The notes beneath the pieces were generated by a model that had not been told where the DNA came from, ran no database searches, and saw only the letters and a list, made by a program, of their open reading frames with translations. A stretch of 64,000 bases of DNA from Streptococcus cuniculipharyngis. Lineage in GTDB: Bacteria > Bacillota > Bacilli > Lactobacillales > Streptococcaceae. The DNA lies in the NCBI RefSeq assembly GCF_007859195.1, contig NZ_VOHL01000001.1, forward strand, positions 558,001-622,000, in the 5' to 3' direction. Numbering within the stretch: the first letter of the stretch is position 1; each line of letters begins with the position of its first letter. Shown piece by piece: positions 27,543-35,487 of the stretch. Position numbers and translations under genes: made by a program.

Positions 27543-27899
27543 CTAAATAAACCGTGCTCGCCCCTTACCCGTGTAGTGCTGACCTTGAGCCACCCGCCGC
27601 AAGGTTGTCTCATACTCGTCTAGGTAACGCTCCCAAACAAAAGACCGACCTTCTTCACTATCACTACTGCTGCCTTCTGAATTTAAGCGATTAAATCGCT
27701 TAATGGCCACATCACGAACGACAAAGGTCAAACTGCTTGGGATAGCCAAAATTTCTTCTTCACTATAATCATTCAATTTAGAAAGAATACGCTCAATGCT
27801 CTCCGTAATGGCCAAGCGAATTAAAGAATCCTGTTCCGTATCCTCTAATCTACCAAAGACAAATAATTTGACTTCTTCCAATAGCTTATCTTCATTCAT
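27543..27899 (-). CDS. Head-tail connector protein (phage_connect_1/gp6-like)
   Basis: 118 residues from the ATG at 27899 (SD AAAGGAGC). Helical, with AITESIERILSKLNDYSEEE and RDVAIKRFNRLNSEGSSSDSEEG, a pattern seen in DNA-packaging/connector proteins that bind the portal. It follows the major capsid gene. Confidence 0.78.
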   Translation of the reverse strand: MNEDKLLEEVKLFVFGRLEDTEQDSLIRLAITESIERILSKLNDYSEEEILAIPSSLTFVVRDVAIKRFNRLNSEGSSSDSEEGRSFVWERYLDEYETTLRRVAQGQHYTGKGRARFI

Positions 27900-27915
27900 C
27901 AAGCGTAGCTCCTTT

Positions 27916-28803
27916 CTAACCAGCAGCAGGACTTGCCACAGCTTCAATCGTCGCTTCGACAACCCCTTCAGGAATCTCAGCAAAAAGGACATTAGCCCCA
28001 AAGAAAACTGATTCATAAGTCAGATTGGAGATTTGACGAGAACGAGTAGCTGCAATCAAACCTGTCTCATCAGTAAAATCAGCAAACAAACCGCCTAAAT
28101 CAGACGCTTTCACATCTAGATTAGCAAAAACGATGTTTTCAACAGCCGTAGAATAAATTTTACCTTTTGGCACAGATGGCATGACAATGACATTGGTCAA
28201 GCCAAGGAAGTTTTTCAACAAGGTAAAACCAAACACATTGCTGGCATCAGCCAAAACCTTAGTATCGCCCAGATAAGTGGCCACATCCAAAGGACTAACA
28301 AAGGAAACAATCGGCGACCCCTCAAACTCATTAAAGGTGGACAACTTAGCCCAAGATTCAGCTAGGGCCTTTTGCAAGCCAGCACCCTTGACCTTGGTCG
28401 GTTTTTTCTTGAGGAAGGCAAAGAACTCCTCCTTGATGTTGTTTTGAATTTCACGAATCAAGCGATTATCTGACTCTGTAATCGCCTTAGAGGCTCCATG
28501 ACGAGCAATCGCCTCAGCAGTTGTGGCACGACGTTTCTTAAACCAAGACACTGTATATTCTTGGTCAGGTGTGCGAGTGACCTTAGACAGTGGAATCAGC
28601 TCGCCCTCACCCACATTAGTATCGTCCAATTGTACCGCCCATTTATAAGTTTTAATTTTTAAATCCTGAGAAAGTTTCTCCCGACGAGTAACTCCCAACA
28701 GCTTTAGCAAATCATCAATATTCTTGGAAAAACGATTGACAAAATCAATACTCTTAATATCTCCCAAGTCTGTCATTGTATTCAAATTAGTTTCAGCAAC
28801 CAT
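27916..28803 (-). CDS. Major capsid protein
   Basis: 295 residues, HK97-fold-type phage capsid by position (scaffold-capsid-connector) and sequence (KRRATTAEAIARHGASKAI, IVMPSVPKGKIYST near the P-domain end). It forms the icosahedral shell. SD AAAGGAGA. Confidence 0.88.
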   Translation of the reverse strand: MVAETNLNTMTDLGDIKSIDFVNRFSKNIDDLLKLLGVTRREKLSQDLKIKTYKWAVQLDDTNVGEGELIPLSKVTRTPDQEYTVSWFKKRRATTAEAIARHGASKAITESDNRLIREIQNNIKEEFFAFLKKKPTKVKGAGLQKALAESWAKLSTFNEFEGSPIVSFVSPLDVATYLGDTKVLADASNVFGFTLLKNFLGLTNVIVMPSVPKGKIYSTAVENIVFANLDVKASDLGGLFADFTDETGLIAATRSRQISNLTYESVFFGANVLFAEIPEGVVEATIEAVASPAAG

Positions 28804-28814
28804 ATCATTCTCCT

Positions 28815-29399
28815 TTACCTAAATAAATGCATGTTCTCAGCAATTAACCGCTGACGTTCTTCATCATCAACCACAGCCATAATATCGGCCTTGGTCAACC
28901 CAGTGCCAGTATTTCCCTGACGAGGGGCCTTTTGTGTCAAACGGTCTGTCACTCGCTTTTCAACCTCTTCATCAAAGACCTGTCGTAAGGTAGCGATATT
29001 ATCCTTAACAGCTTCTGCAGTATCTGCTAAGACAATATCTAAAAAGGCCACTGGCAAGCCCTCCTCAGCCAGAATACCACGAGTTTCCAAACGCAATTCC
29101 TTAGCAGCAATCGCCTGCTCACGCTCTACAATCTCTGCCAAACGCTTGTCCTGTTCCTCTTTGGCACGTTGGTCTTTGGACAACTTAGCCAAACGTTCTC
29201 CCTCACTCTTAGCCGCTTCAAGGGCATCTGCTTGTTCAGCCTCCCACTTAGCACGCTCCGCAGAAATCATCTTCCGCAAATCTGACCGAGTAAAGGTCCG
29301 TTCCTGCTTTTCTTCTGTCGGTGTTTCAGCTGCTCCCTGAGTGTCGACTGTCTCTTGAGCATCCACCACATCCACAGTTTTAAGTTCTTCTGACATCAC
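28815..29399 (-). CDS. Capsid assembly scaffolding protein (DUF4355)
   Basis: 194 residues: acidic N-terminus, long charged coiled coil (ERAKWEAEQADALEAAKSEGE), then a helical C-terminus. This is the DUF4355 scaffold pattern just upstream of the capsid gene. SD AGGAGG. Confidence 0.85.
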   Translation of the reverse strand: MMSEELKTVDVVDAQETVDTQGAAETPTEEKQERTFTRSDLRKMISAERAKWEAEQADALEAAKSEGERLAKLSKDQRAKEEQDKRLAEIVEREQAIAAKELRLETRGILAEEGLPVAFLDIVLADTAEAVKDNIATLRQVFDEEVEKRVTDRLTQKAPRQGNTGTGLTKADIMAVVDDEERQRLIAENMHLFR

Positions 29400-29500
29400 T
29401 GTCCTCCTAGCGATTACGTCGCCACTCGATAATCTCGTTTTACGTTCGGCAACGACACAGTCCAGCTTTTAACGCCATCAGCACAGTTTAGGCAAACAAA

Positions 29501-29525
29501 AACCGCATGGAATACCATACGGTTA
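29501..29525 (-). terminator. Intrinsic terminator inside the head operon, upstream of the scaffold gene
   Basis: Minus strand ACCGTATGG / CCATGCGGT stem (one G-U) followed by TTTTTG. A TATAAT at 29532-29537 lies just before it. Confidence 0.6.
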
Positions 29526-29577
29526 GCTTAAATTATAATCAGAAAGTTCTTTGCACCTTTCATCACTATATAGAATG

Positions 29578-29611
29578 AAAAAAGCACTTAGAGTTTATCT
29601 AAGTGCTAGAA
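29578..29611 (-). terminator. Terminator closing the toxin/immunity cassette
   Basis: Minus strand TAGCACTTAGA / TCTAAGTGCT stem followed by six Ts, directly after the 29606 gene. The stretch 29400-29605 otherwise holds only the second terminator and no gene. Confidence 0.8.
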
Positions 29612-29833
29612 AATAACCTGTTTATCAATCAAGTTATCTTCAGTATATTCCACAGTAAAAGTATCTAATCTTTGAACTCCTCTTCCCATAACAATATTAT
29701 GAAAAGTGTATTGTTTATCTCCAATCATAATCTTACCTTCAGGCTTTGAATGACTAAAATCAGGATTCTCAACAGTAATTGATAGTAATCCCAACGATTT
29801 AAGTGGATAAGTTGAAATAATTCTATTTTTCAT
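29606..29833 (-). CDS. Putative immunity protein of the orphan toxin tip
   Basis: 75 residues (KNRIISTYPLKSLGLLS at the start; NLIDKQVIF at the end). It overlaps the orphan toxin-tip frame by 11 bp with SD GGAGGG inside that frame, so translation is coupled. Small size and coupling to a toxin-like domain indicate immunity; no family recognised. A fossil of a paralogue's last ten codons is found at 31044-31076. Confidence 0.6.
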   Translation of the reverse strand: MKNRIISTYPLKSLGLLSITVENPDFSHSKPEGKIMIGDKQYTFHNIVMGRGVQRLDTFTVEYTEDNLIDKQVIF

Positions 29834-30302
29834 TTCTTAATCCCTCCAATTCTTTCTGATAAGCCTTCAATGCTTTTTGAGTTTGTTTTACTTCCGACTT
29901 TGGTATACCATATTCTTCGGTAACAGATAATAAATACTGCTGAGTTGCAATTTCTGCTAAAACAACACTCTCTCTACTATTCGTATCTATCTCTCCACGA
30001 AAATGTTGGTCTGCATGGTAAAGTTCCTCCAATATCTCAGATATAATTGGTTTTCTCTGCAAAACAATTATATCTTGCCCCAAACAAATCGCATCAGCCC
30101 CTTGTAAATCAAGATAAGCAAAAGCTTCTTCATCTTGCCAAACTTTCCCGCCACGCTCTCTAAATAATCTAGTTAATCTATTTTGTCTAACAATTGGAAC
30201 AGGTCGACGTTTGTTAGGATTTTTATTTCTCTTCAAACCATTCACATCTTCATTATACACCTTATCACTTGTATTATCAAGTCTTTCATCACTCTCATCC
30301 AC
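29823..30302 (-). CDS. Orphan polymorphic-toxin C-terminal domain (silent cassette)
   Basis: About 159 residues from a GTG at 30302 in frame with the junction PEVDESDERLDNTSDKVYNE also present in the MuF head protein. An in-frame stop lies just upstream and there is no ATG, so it seems to be a tip without delivery part. The body carries RLTRLFRERGGKVWQ, a zincin-like EELYHADQ near residue 93 and EIATQQYLLSVTEEYGIP. That pattern recalls toxin-tip domains with a metallopeptidase-like fold, but activity is inference. It is followed by a coupled immunity-like gene. Confidence 0.7.
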   Translation of the reverse strand: MDESDERLDNTSDKVYNEDVNGLKRNKNPNKRRPVPIVRQNRLTRLFRERGGKVWQDEEAFAYLDLQGADAICLGQDIIVLQRKPIISEILEELYHADQHFRGEIDTNSRESVVLAEIATQQYLLSVTEEYGIPKSEVKQTQKALKAYQKELEGLRNEK

Positions 30303-30322
30303 CTCCGGTATAACCGACGTTC
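30249..30322. repeat. 74-bp toxin-junction repeat, orphan copy
   Basis: It matches 31776-31849 with two mismatches. The match ends abruptly at both sides, at the point where the toxin domains diverge on one side and at a truncated small frame on the other. Confidence 0.9.
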
Positions 30323-30323
30323 T

Positions 30324-30386
30324 TCATACTAAACACCATGTACGTTCTCTCAGAGTTTCTAACTCTTGACATTCTAATTCGGTCAT
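30324..30386 (-). pseudogene. Truncated 20-codon remnant abutting the cassette edge
   Basis: An ATG with GAGG upstream reads 20 residues (MTELECQELETLRER...) and stops one base beyond the 74-bp junction repeat. It looks like the start of a small phage protein cut off by cassette insertion. Confidence 0.45.
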
Positions 30387-30426
30387 AATGTCCACCTCAT
30401 TTCAGTTTATATCTACCGTAATTATA

Positions 30427-30678
30427 CTAGACACTAGAAACAAGTTCATAACCAGATAAAAAACCATTCTGAGTTGGAATCTCTTCAATATTTTCTGGAA
30501 TTCTAATGCGACTAAAAATTCCTTTTTTCTTATTGACATCATCCCATATAAATAGAGTTGCAAATTCTCCAAATCTCATATAAGCAAATTTTAAAGGAGT
30601 AACCCCGTCAAACGGACTCAAAATAGGCTCTTTTTTATTGATTAAATCTTCAAATACTGGCACCCAAATCGTATTCAT
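30427..30678 (-). CDS. Small protein in the toxin cassette, putative immunity
   Basis: 83 residues (NTIWVPVFEDLINKKEPIL; FGEFATLFIWDDVNKKKGIF). Acidic, soluble, no membrane segment. Its place between toxin tips and its size suggest an additional immunity protein. I recognise no family. Confidence 0.55.
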   Translation of the reverse strand: MNTIWVPVFEDLINKKEPILSPFDGVTPLKFAYMRFGEFATLFIWDDVNKKKGIFSRIRIPENIEEIPTQNGFLSGYELVSSV

Positions 30679-30733
30679 AGAAAAGTCACTTCTTTCGTTT
30701 CTCTTTACTTAGATTGCTCTAGGTGCTTAGTCT

Positions 30734-30976
30734 TTAACCAAATCCATGGACTATTTTTTCAGGCAATTGTTTATCTAGTTGAACACTTCTAATCAAAGTA
30801 TCTTTTACAAAATTAGTAAATTTTCCCAAATCATCCCCCTCATATTGATAATTTAGGTCATTTTTAACAACAGTAGCTACCCCTGTACATTCTCCACTGA
30901 CTGCAGAATAACGACGGATATTACTATTTTCTTCCACTTTGCATAAAACAATCATCTGATTATCAATTTTTCCCAT
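30734..30976 (-). CDS. Putative immunity protein, paralogue of the 31078 gene
   Basis: 80 residues from the ATG at 30976 (GAGG nine bases upstream). Size and C-terminal pattern (FTNFVKDTLIRSV then LPEKIVHGFG) parallel the gene coupled to MuF (FANKARGIVKRLW then MPDKKFVAYG), which suggests two divergent immunity proteins of one family. Confidence 0.6.
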   Translation of the reverse strand: MGKIDNQMIVLCKVEENSNIRRYSAVSGECTGVATVVKNDLNYQYEGDDLGKFTNFVKDTLIRSVQLDKQLPEKIVHGFG

Positions 30977-31043
30977 GTTTGTCAGCCTCATCATAATTGT
31001 ACTGTTGATTTACAAGCCTATGAGTCTCAGTGTAATCCAAGTC

Positions 31044-31076
31044 TTAGAAAATAACCTGTTTATCAATTAAATTTTC
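31044..31076 (-). pseudogene. Fossil 3' end of a third immunity gene (last ten codons)
   Basis: The minus strand reads ENLIDKQVIF and a stop, nearly the same as the end of the 29606 gene. 22 bp are identical (31046-31067 versus 29608-29629). Nothing upstream in this frame continues it. Confidence 0.7.
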
Positions 31077-31077
31077 A

Positions 31078-31323
31078 CTAACCATAAGCTACAAATTTTT
31101 TGTCTGGCATCTCGCCACTATCCCAAAGTCTCTTAACAATGCCACGAGCTTTGTTCGCAAAATAAGGGTAATCATCTTTCTTATCATAAGCAGATAACTC
31201 AACAATCTCAACTTCTCCAGTCTTGGTATCGATTTCAATCATTCCAGGTCCAGGATAATTTTCTGGCGTGTAGAAATAACCAACACTTTTAGAGTTTTGA
31301 ATTTTCTCCAGTAAAATCATCAT
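31078..31323 (-). CDS. Putative cognate immunity protein of the MuF toxin
   Basis: 81 residues. Its ATG overlaps the stop of the MuF gene (TAATG), so it is made together with the toxin-like domain. Sequence VGYFYTPENYPGPGMIEIDTKTG and FANKARGIVKRLWDSGEMP resembles small immunity proteins found next to LXG/MuF toxins (family impression). It probably neutralises the CT domain in the lysogen. Confidence 0.65.
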   Translation of the reverse strand: MMILLEKIQNSKSVGYFYTPENYPGPGMIEIDTKTGEVEIVELSAYDKKDDYPYFANKARGIVKRLWDSGEMPDKKFVAYG

Positions 31324-32729
31324 TACAAATCACCTCGTTTCCTCTGCCATGCTTTGAGAGCCTCATAATAATTATAATCTTGATTAATTTTAGCATGAGC
31401 CTCCTCATAACTTAGACCGCTCTGCATTAACAAATACTCTCCAAGTTCATGGTGCAACATGATTATATCATGAGATTGTATATTTTTACCAGCCAACTCA
31501 GACAGTCGTCTCCAACTTTCAGCCATGTCGTAGCTCGGGTCAAATCGTTGTATGCCACCATGCAAGTTATACTCATTTATAAATACATGATTATAAATTT
31601 TTTCTATCTCAGACTGTGAAAAACTACTATTACGAGCAACACGAGCAATTTCAAGTGTCTTATCACGATTTCTGACCTGCTCATAGTACATCTCAGCGTG
31701 TCGGTCACGTTCTTTACTATAAGGGTCATTCCTATCATTCCAAGCACCATAGACTGCTCCGCTACTTTTCATAGTTTCATTATACACCTTATCACTTGTA
31801 TTATCAAGTCTTTCATCACTCTCATCCACCTCTGGTATAACCGCCGTTCGACAGTTGTAGTGATAGGGTGCAGCGTTGACACCGATGACCATCTCGTCAA
31901 TCCGTTTCAGCTCGTTTTTTCTAGCGACCTCTCGACAAATAGCTGTCGTCCTCTCATCCAAATGGACACTGTCACGGTAATAAGTCAAGCCTGCGTCCTT
32001 GTAACGCTGAATGGCAGCACGATTAACAATGGCTGTTCCATCAGTCCGTATCAAGGTCTGAGCCCTACTACGAGCGATGTTATACTTGTTGGCAATGTCT
32101 TGGGCCATCGTTTTGACACTATCTCCACGGATAAAACCACACTTCAAAACGTCCCGCAAGTCCTTAGCTAGCTTATCCGTATTAGCCCATAATTGCTGAG
32201 AATAATTTTGGCCGTCAAAAGGTGTCTCAACCAAAGCTTTCAACAAGACGTCATCCAAGCTAGCAGAACCAACCATAGCCTTACGGTAGGCATACTTAGC
32301 CGTCTTTTTCAGATAAGTTTCAAAAGTCCCCTGTAAAGTTCTCGACAGCCTACCGAGCCGATAAGTCATCTCCAGATGAAGCAAGTCCATTCGATTAGCC
32401 CTCGCAGCAACATACTGCTCATTCAGTCGCTCCAAGAGTTCTAGGTCTTTTTCTTCCTTAGCCTGCTCAAAATAACGCTTAGCATTTTCTTGATAGTCTG
32501 ACAAATCCACCTTTCGCAAACGCTCCAAAGCTTCCCGATAGCTCATTTGACCGTTTTCGGCATAAGTCAAGACAAACTGGTAAAGGTCCTTCTGCATGGC
32601 TACCGCCTGCTCCGTGTAGAGTTTGGATAATTCAGCAAAAACATCCAAATCCGTCTGATCTACATAACGAAAAATCGCTTCACTACGAGCACGCCAATAA
32701 TCAAGATGGGCTTGTTTCTTCTTGGTCAT
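31323..32729 (-). CDS. MuF/SPP1 gp7-type minor head protein with C-terminal polymorphic toxin domain
   Basis: 468 residues. About 1-293 is the head morphogenesis (MuF) domain, with RSRAQTLIRTDGTAIVNRAAIQRYKDAG, LDERTTAICREVARKN and APYHYNCRTAVIPEVDESD. Plain SPP1 gp7-like proteins end near here. From about 294 a junction VDESDERLDNTSDKVYNE leads to a 150-residue tip (ARNSSFSQSEIEKIYNHVFI, RFDPSYDMAESWRRL, IIMLHHELGEYLL) like tips seen on LXG and MuF toxins. MuF proteins sit inside the capsid and may enter the target cell with DNA. Coupled to an immunity-like gene. Confidence 0.8.
   Translation of the reverse strand: MTKKKQAHLDYWRARSEAIFRYVDQTDLDVFAELSKLYTEQAVAMQKDLYQFVLTYAENGQMSYREALERLRKVDLSDYQENAKRYFEQAKEEKDLELLERLNEQYVAARANRMDLLHLEMTYRLGRLSRTLQGTFETYLKKTAKYAYRKAMVGSASLDDVLLKALVETPFDGQNYSQQLWANTDKLAKDLRDVLKCGFIRGDSVKTMAQDIANKYNIARSRAQTLIRTDGTAIVNRAAIQRYKDAGLTYYRDSVHLDERTTAICREVARKNELKRIDEMVIGVNAAPYHYNCRTAVIPEVDESDERLDNTSDKVYNETMKSSGAVYGAWNDRNDPYSKERDRHAEMYYEQVRNRDKTLEIARVARNSSFSQSEIEKIYNHVFINEYNLHGGIQRFDPSYDMAESWRRLSELAGKNIQSHDIIMLHHELGEYLLMQSGLSYEEAHAKINQDYNYYEALKAWQRKRGDL
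31776..31849. repeat. 74-bp toxin-junction repeat, MuF copy
   Basis: Direct repeat of 30249-30322, covering the codons VIPEVDESDERLDNTSDKVYNE. Recombination between copies would swap the toxin tip and delete the immunity genes between them. Confidence 0.9.
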
Positions 32730-34233
32730 GAGCTATTACCTCGCCAAAACGTGATGAAGGCTCTCCCCCCTTATCCTCGTCCCCTTTCTCCTGCTTGAGA
32801 CGGTTCATTTCTGCCAAGGCATCAACCCCCGTCACTAAACTCAACAACTCAAACACCGTCTGATCACTAACGATACCATACAAATTCTTGACCGTGGTTG
32901 CCAACTCACTCTGGTTCTGCGGTTTATTCGGTGTAAAGACAACTGAGGTCTCGTTGATTTGCTCATAATTAGTCGCTTCTGTCCCCTTAATTGACCAGAT
33001 ATTGACTGCCAACCGTAAGCGACGCATCAGCCCTGCCTCAAACAAATCCTCTTGCTGCTCACGGTAATTATCGCTAGCCATCATCTTGTACTTCATGGAT
33101 TCCCCAGACTGAACACCTGCAAAATTGCTATCGAGGGTATCTGGTGTAAAGGTAAAGCGTAAAATGTCATTGACCAAGCGTTGCTTATAGGCTTCTGCCC
33201 CTTGACTATCATAAGATTTTACCAAGTAGGAGGCATCTGGCTCGACACCATCTTGATTAGGGTTGTCATCCAAGATTAACATTTTAGCCCGCTTGTAGGC
33301 CAAGGAAATCCCCAACCGACCATTAGGATTGATTCGCCCATCTGCTAAAAAATCTTCCTCATCTGCACCAGTATAGGCATTCCCTTTAATCAACAAAATC
33401 GCCTCATTACTATTCTGTTGAAAATTGGCTAACTCCGACTGCGACAAATCATAAGCGTCAATATTATCTAGGACAGATTCATAAGACCCTAGACGCTCCT
33501 CATTGTTAGCATATTCATTGATTGGCACCCCATTAAAAAAGTGGTCCTCCACCTCTCGCAGAGCCATCTTATCCCCTTGGGTAGATAACCAATCATAAGT
33601 ATAAATCTTATCCACAGTATAGACCTTGATGACTGTTTTTCGCTTACTCTGGCCATAATCTAGCTCATAATAGTTAACTCCCATCAACGAGTGCCTTTCA
33701 TAACTGTCATCATAGATAACAAACGTCTGCTCAGGCGATAATTTATAGAGCTTAACCCAGACCACCGAGCCAGTCTTGGTCACTGTCAACAATTCATAGG
33801 CCCTACCATAGACACAAAGGTCTTTTTTGAGAGAAATGTTGTGCCTTTTCTCATTGTTTCGCTTGGAAAAATCCTTGATTAAGTCCTGTAACTGACCGTC
33901 ATCATTTTTATACTCCACAGGATTGCCCAACATATAGCCCTGCTCAAAAATCGTAATATACTTAGCAAAATCACTCGAAATACGATTATCCGCCTCTGTA
34001 TCATCTGTCTTAGCTGCCCGATACTTGATATTATTATCCCCCTTAAAATACCGCATCAGCTCCTGCAAACGACCAACTTGTTCCTGCTTATGCCTTGCCA
34101 CATAATGCTGAAGTTGTTCAATCCAGTCCTCGGAGGCATAATCAACGAGCAAAAAATCTTCCTCCATCATCACATAGTGGTCATTGGCTCGTTGGTTAAA
34201 GCGAGGACCTTTCAAAAACTCAACAGTTTTCAT
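32701..34233 (-). CDS. Portal protein (SPP1 gp6-like)
   Basis: 510 residues. Pattern DDTEADNRISSDFAKYITIFEQGYMLGNPV, VFTPNKPQNQSELATTVKNLYG and SGESMKYKMMASDNYREQQEDL fits the SPP1-type portal family. It forms the dodecameric DNA channel. Its end overlaps the MuF start by 29 bp. The acidic C-terminal tail ends in EETSPS. Confidence 0.93.
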   Translation of the reverse strand: MKTVEFLKGPRFNQRANDHYVMMEEDFLLVDYASEDWIEQLQHYVARHKQEQVGRLQELMRYFKGDNNIKYRAAKTDDTEADNRISSDFAKYITIFEQGYMLGNPVEYKNDDGQLQDLIKDFSKRNNEKRHNISLKKDLCVYGRAYELLTVTKTGSVVWVKLYKLSPEQTFVIYDDSYERHSLMGVNYYELDYGQSKRKTVIKVYTVDKIYTYDWLSTQGDKMALREVEDHFFNGVPINEYANNEERLGSYESVLDNIDAYDLSQSELANFQQNSNEAILLIKGNAYTGADEEDFLADGRINPNGRLGISLAYKRAKMLILDDNPNQDGVEPDASYLVKSYDSQGAEAYKQRLVNDILRFTFTPDTLDSNFAGVQSGESMKYKMMASDNYREQQEDLFEAGLMRRLRLAVNIWSIKGTEATNYEQINETSVVFTPNKPQNQSELATTVKNLYGIVSDQTVFELLSLVTGVDALAEMNRLKQEKGDEDKGGEPSSRFGEVIAHDQEETSPS

Positions 34234-34236
34234 GTC

Positions 34237-35487
34237 TTACCTCCCAAAATAATAGCTGGCATTGGCCAATCGCTCTTTTGTCGTTGAACCATGACGGACC
34301 ACATAATGCGTATAAATCGCATACCGTAGAGCGTCCAATACGTCATCATCATGCTTGTCTGGTTGACCAGTCTTCTCATTCCACACATACTGATAGACTT
34401 CGTCCTTAAATCTAGCGACCTTGTCCTGACAAACAAAAAAACGACCCTGCTTCATCAGCAAAGCCACTTGCTCAATACCTGACAAGATAGACTTATTCCC
34501 GTTAATACAATTTAACCGCTCACGCCTAAAACGTGCCACATGCTCAGGACGAGCAGAGTCAGCATAGAAAGGAATATTACCATAACGTTGTTTCACATCC
34601 TTGGCAACAGCAACCCAATACTCAATCTCCTGGTGACGTGCTGAATGTTCTTCAAGCAAGTAAACACTACCGTCAGAAGTCTCTCCACAAACAACGATTG
34701 CACCATAGTGGTCATAACCCCAGTCCACCCCCGCATAATAACCAACCAATTCTGCCACTGGCAAAGATTGACTAGACATATACATGTCTTTTGTAAACTC
34801 ACGATAGACCGCTCCTTCACCACTAACCCAACGGCCGTAAATCCCACGTTCGGTAAACATGCCACTAGGTGTTGTCGCAATGAGATTGTCAATATAGCGT
34901 TGATTGAGAAAGGTATTGTCAAAGACCGTGAAATGATTGGCAATAATACTCTTACCATCTGCCTTGTCAATATAATCCACCTTCAACCAGTGATTAGGGT
35001 GGTCTGGGTTGGTGTCACAGATAATTCTAGCCCCAGAACCTGAACACCGCTTACGGATTTCATCAAAGACCTCTTTATTGGCCAAGGTCGCCTCGTTGAT
35101 ATAAGCCCCGTAAGCCGTCATCCCACGAATAGAACGAAGTCCTGCAATCGACCCTGTAAAGGTAGTGACCACATAAACACCAAACAACATGAAATTCCCA
35201 TGCTTGTCAAACTTGAAGTCAATTCCGTATTTATCCGACAACTCTCGCAAGATATTGGTTTGTAGGGTCCCACCACTGGTCGCCCCTAGAATATACATGG
35301 GAGTCTCAACTCCATCTTTCATCGCATTCTTCTTGGCCCTGCGTAACTCTAGGAAAAACAGGTCATTGTCCAGCTGGGTCTTACCTGCACGGACCGCTCC
35401 ATGGTTAATCATCATGTACCAGTCCTCATGAAGAGCCCGTTTGAGAATGCTGATTTGTTTGTCATGGTATAGCCTATTCAGCCCCAT
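34237..35487 (-). CDS. terL: Terminase large subunit
   Basis: From the ATG at 35487 (inside the end of terS) the product has 416 residues. ATPase: Walker A region HGAVRAGKTQLDNDLF, Walker B-like YGAYINEAT. Nuclease: GVDWGYDHYGAIVV and HDDDVLDALRYAI with metal-binding acidic residues. It packages DNA and cuts concatemers. A longer start 11 codons upstream exists but lies further inside terS without SD. Confidence 0.95.
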   Translation of the reverse strand: MGLNRLYHDKQISILKRALHEDWYMMINHGAVRAGKTQLDNDLFFLELRRAKKNAMKDGVETPMYILGATSGGTLQTNILRELSDKYGIDFKFDKHGNFMLFGVYVVTTFTGSIAGLRSIRGMTAYGAYINEATLANKEVFDEIRKRCSGSGARIICDTNPDHPNHWLKVDYIDKADGKSIIANHFTVFDNTFLNQRYIDNLIATTPSGMFTERGIYGRWVSGEGAVYREFTKDMYMSSQSLPVAELVGYYAGVDWGYDHYGAIVVCGETSDGSVYLLEEHSARHQEIEYWVAVAKDVKQRYGNIPFYADSARPEHVARFRRERLNCINGNKSILSGIEQVALLMKQGRFFVCQDKVARFKDEVYQYVWNEKTGQPDKHDDDVLDALRYAIYTHYVVRHGSTTKERLANASYYFGR

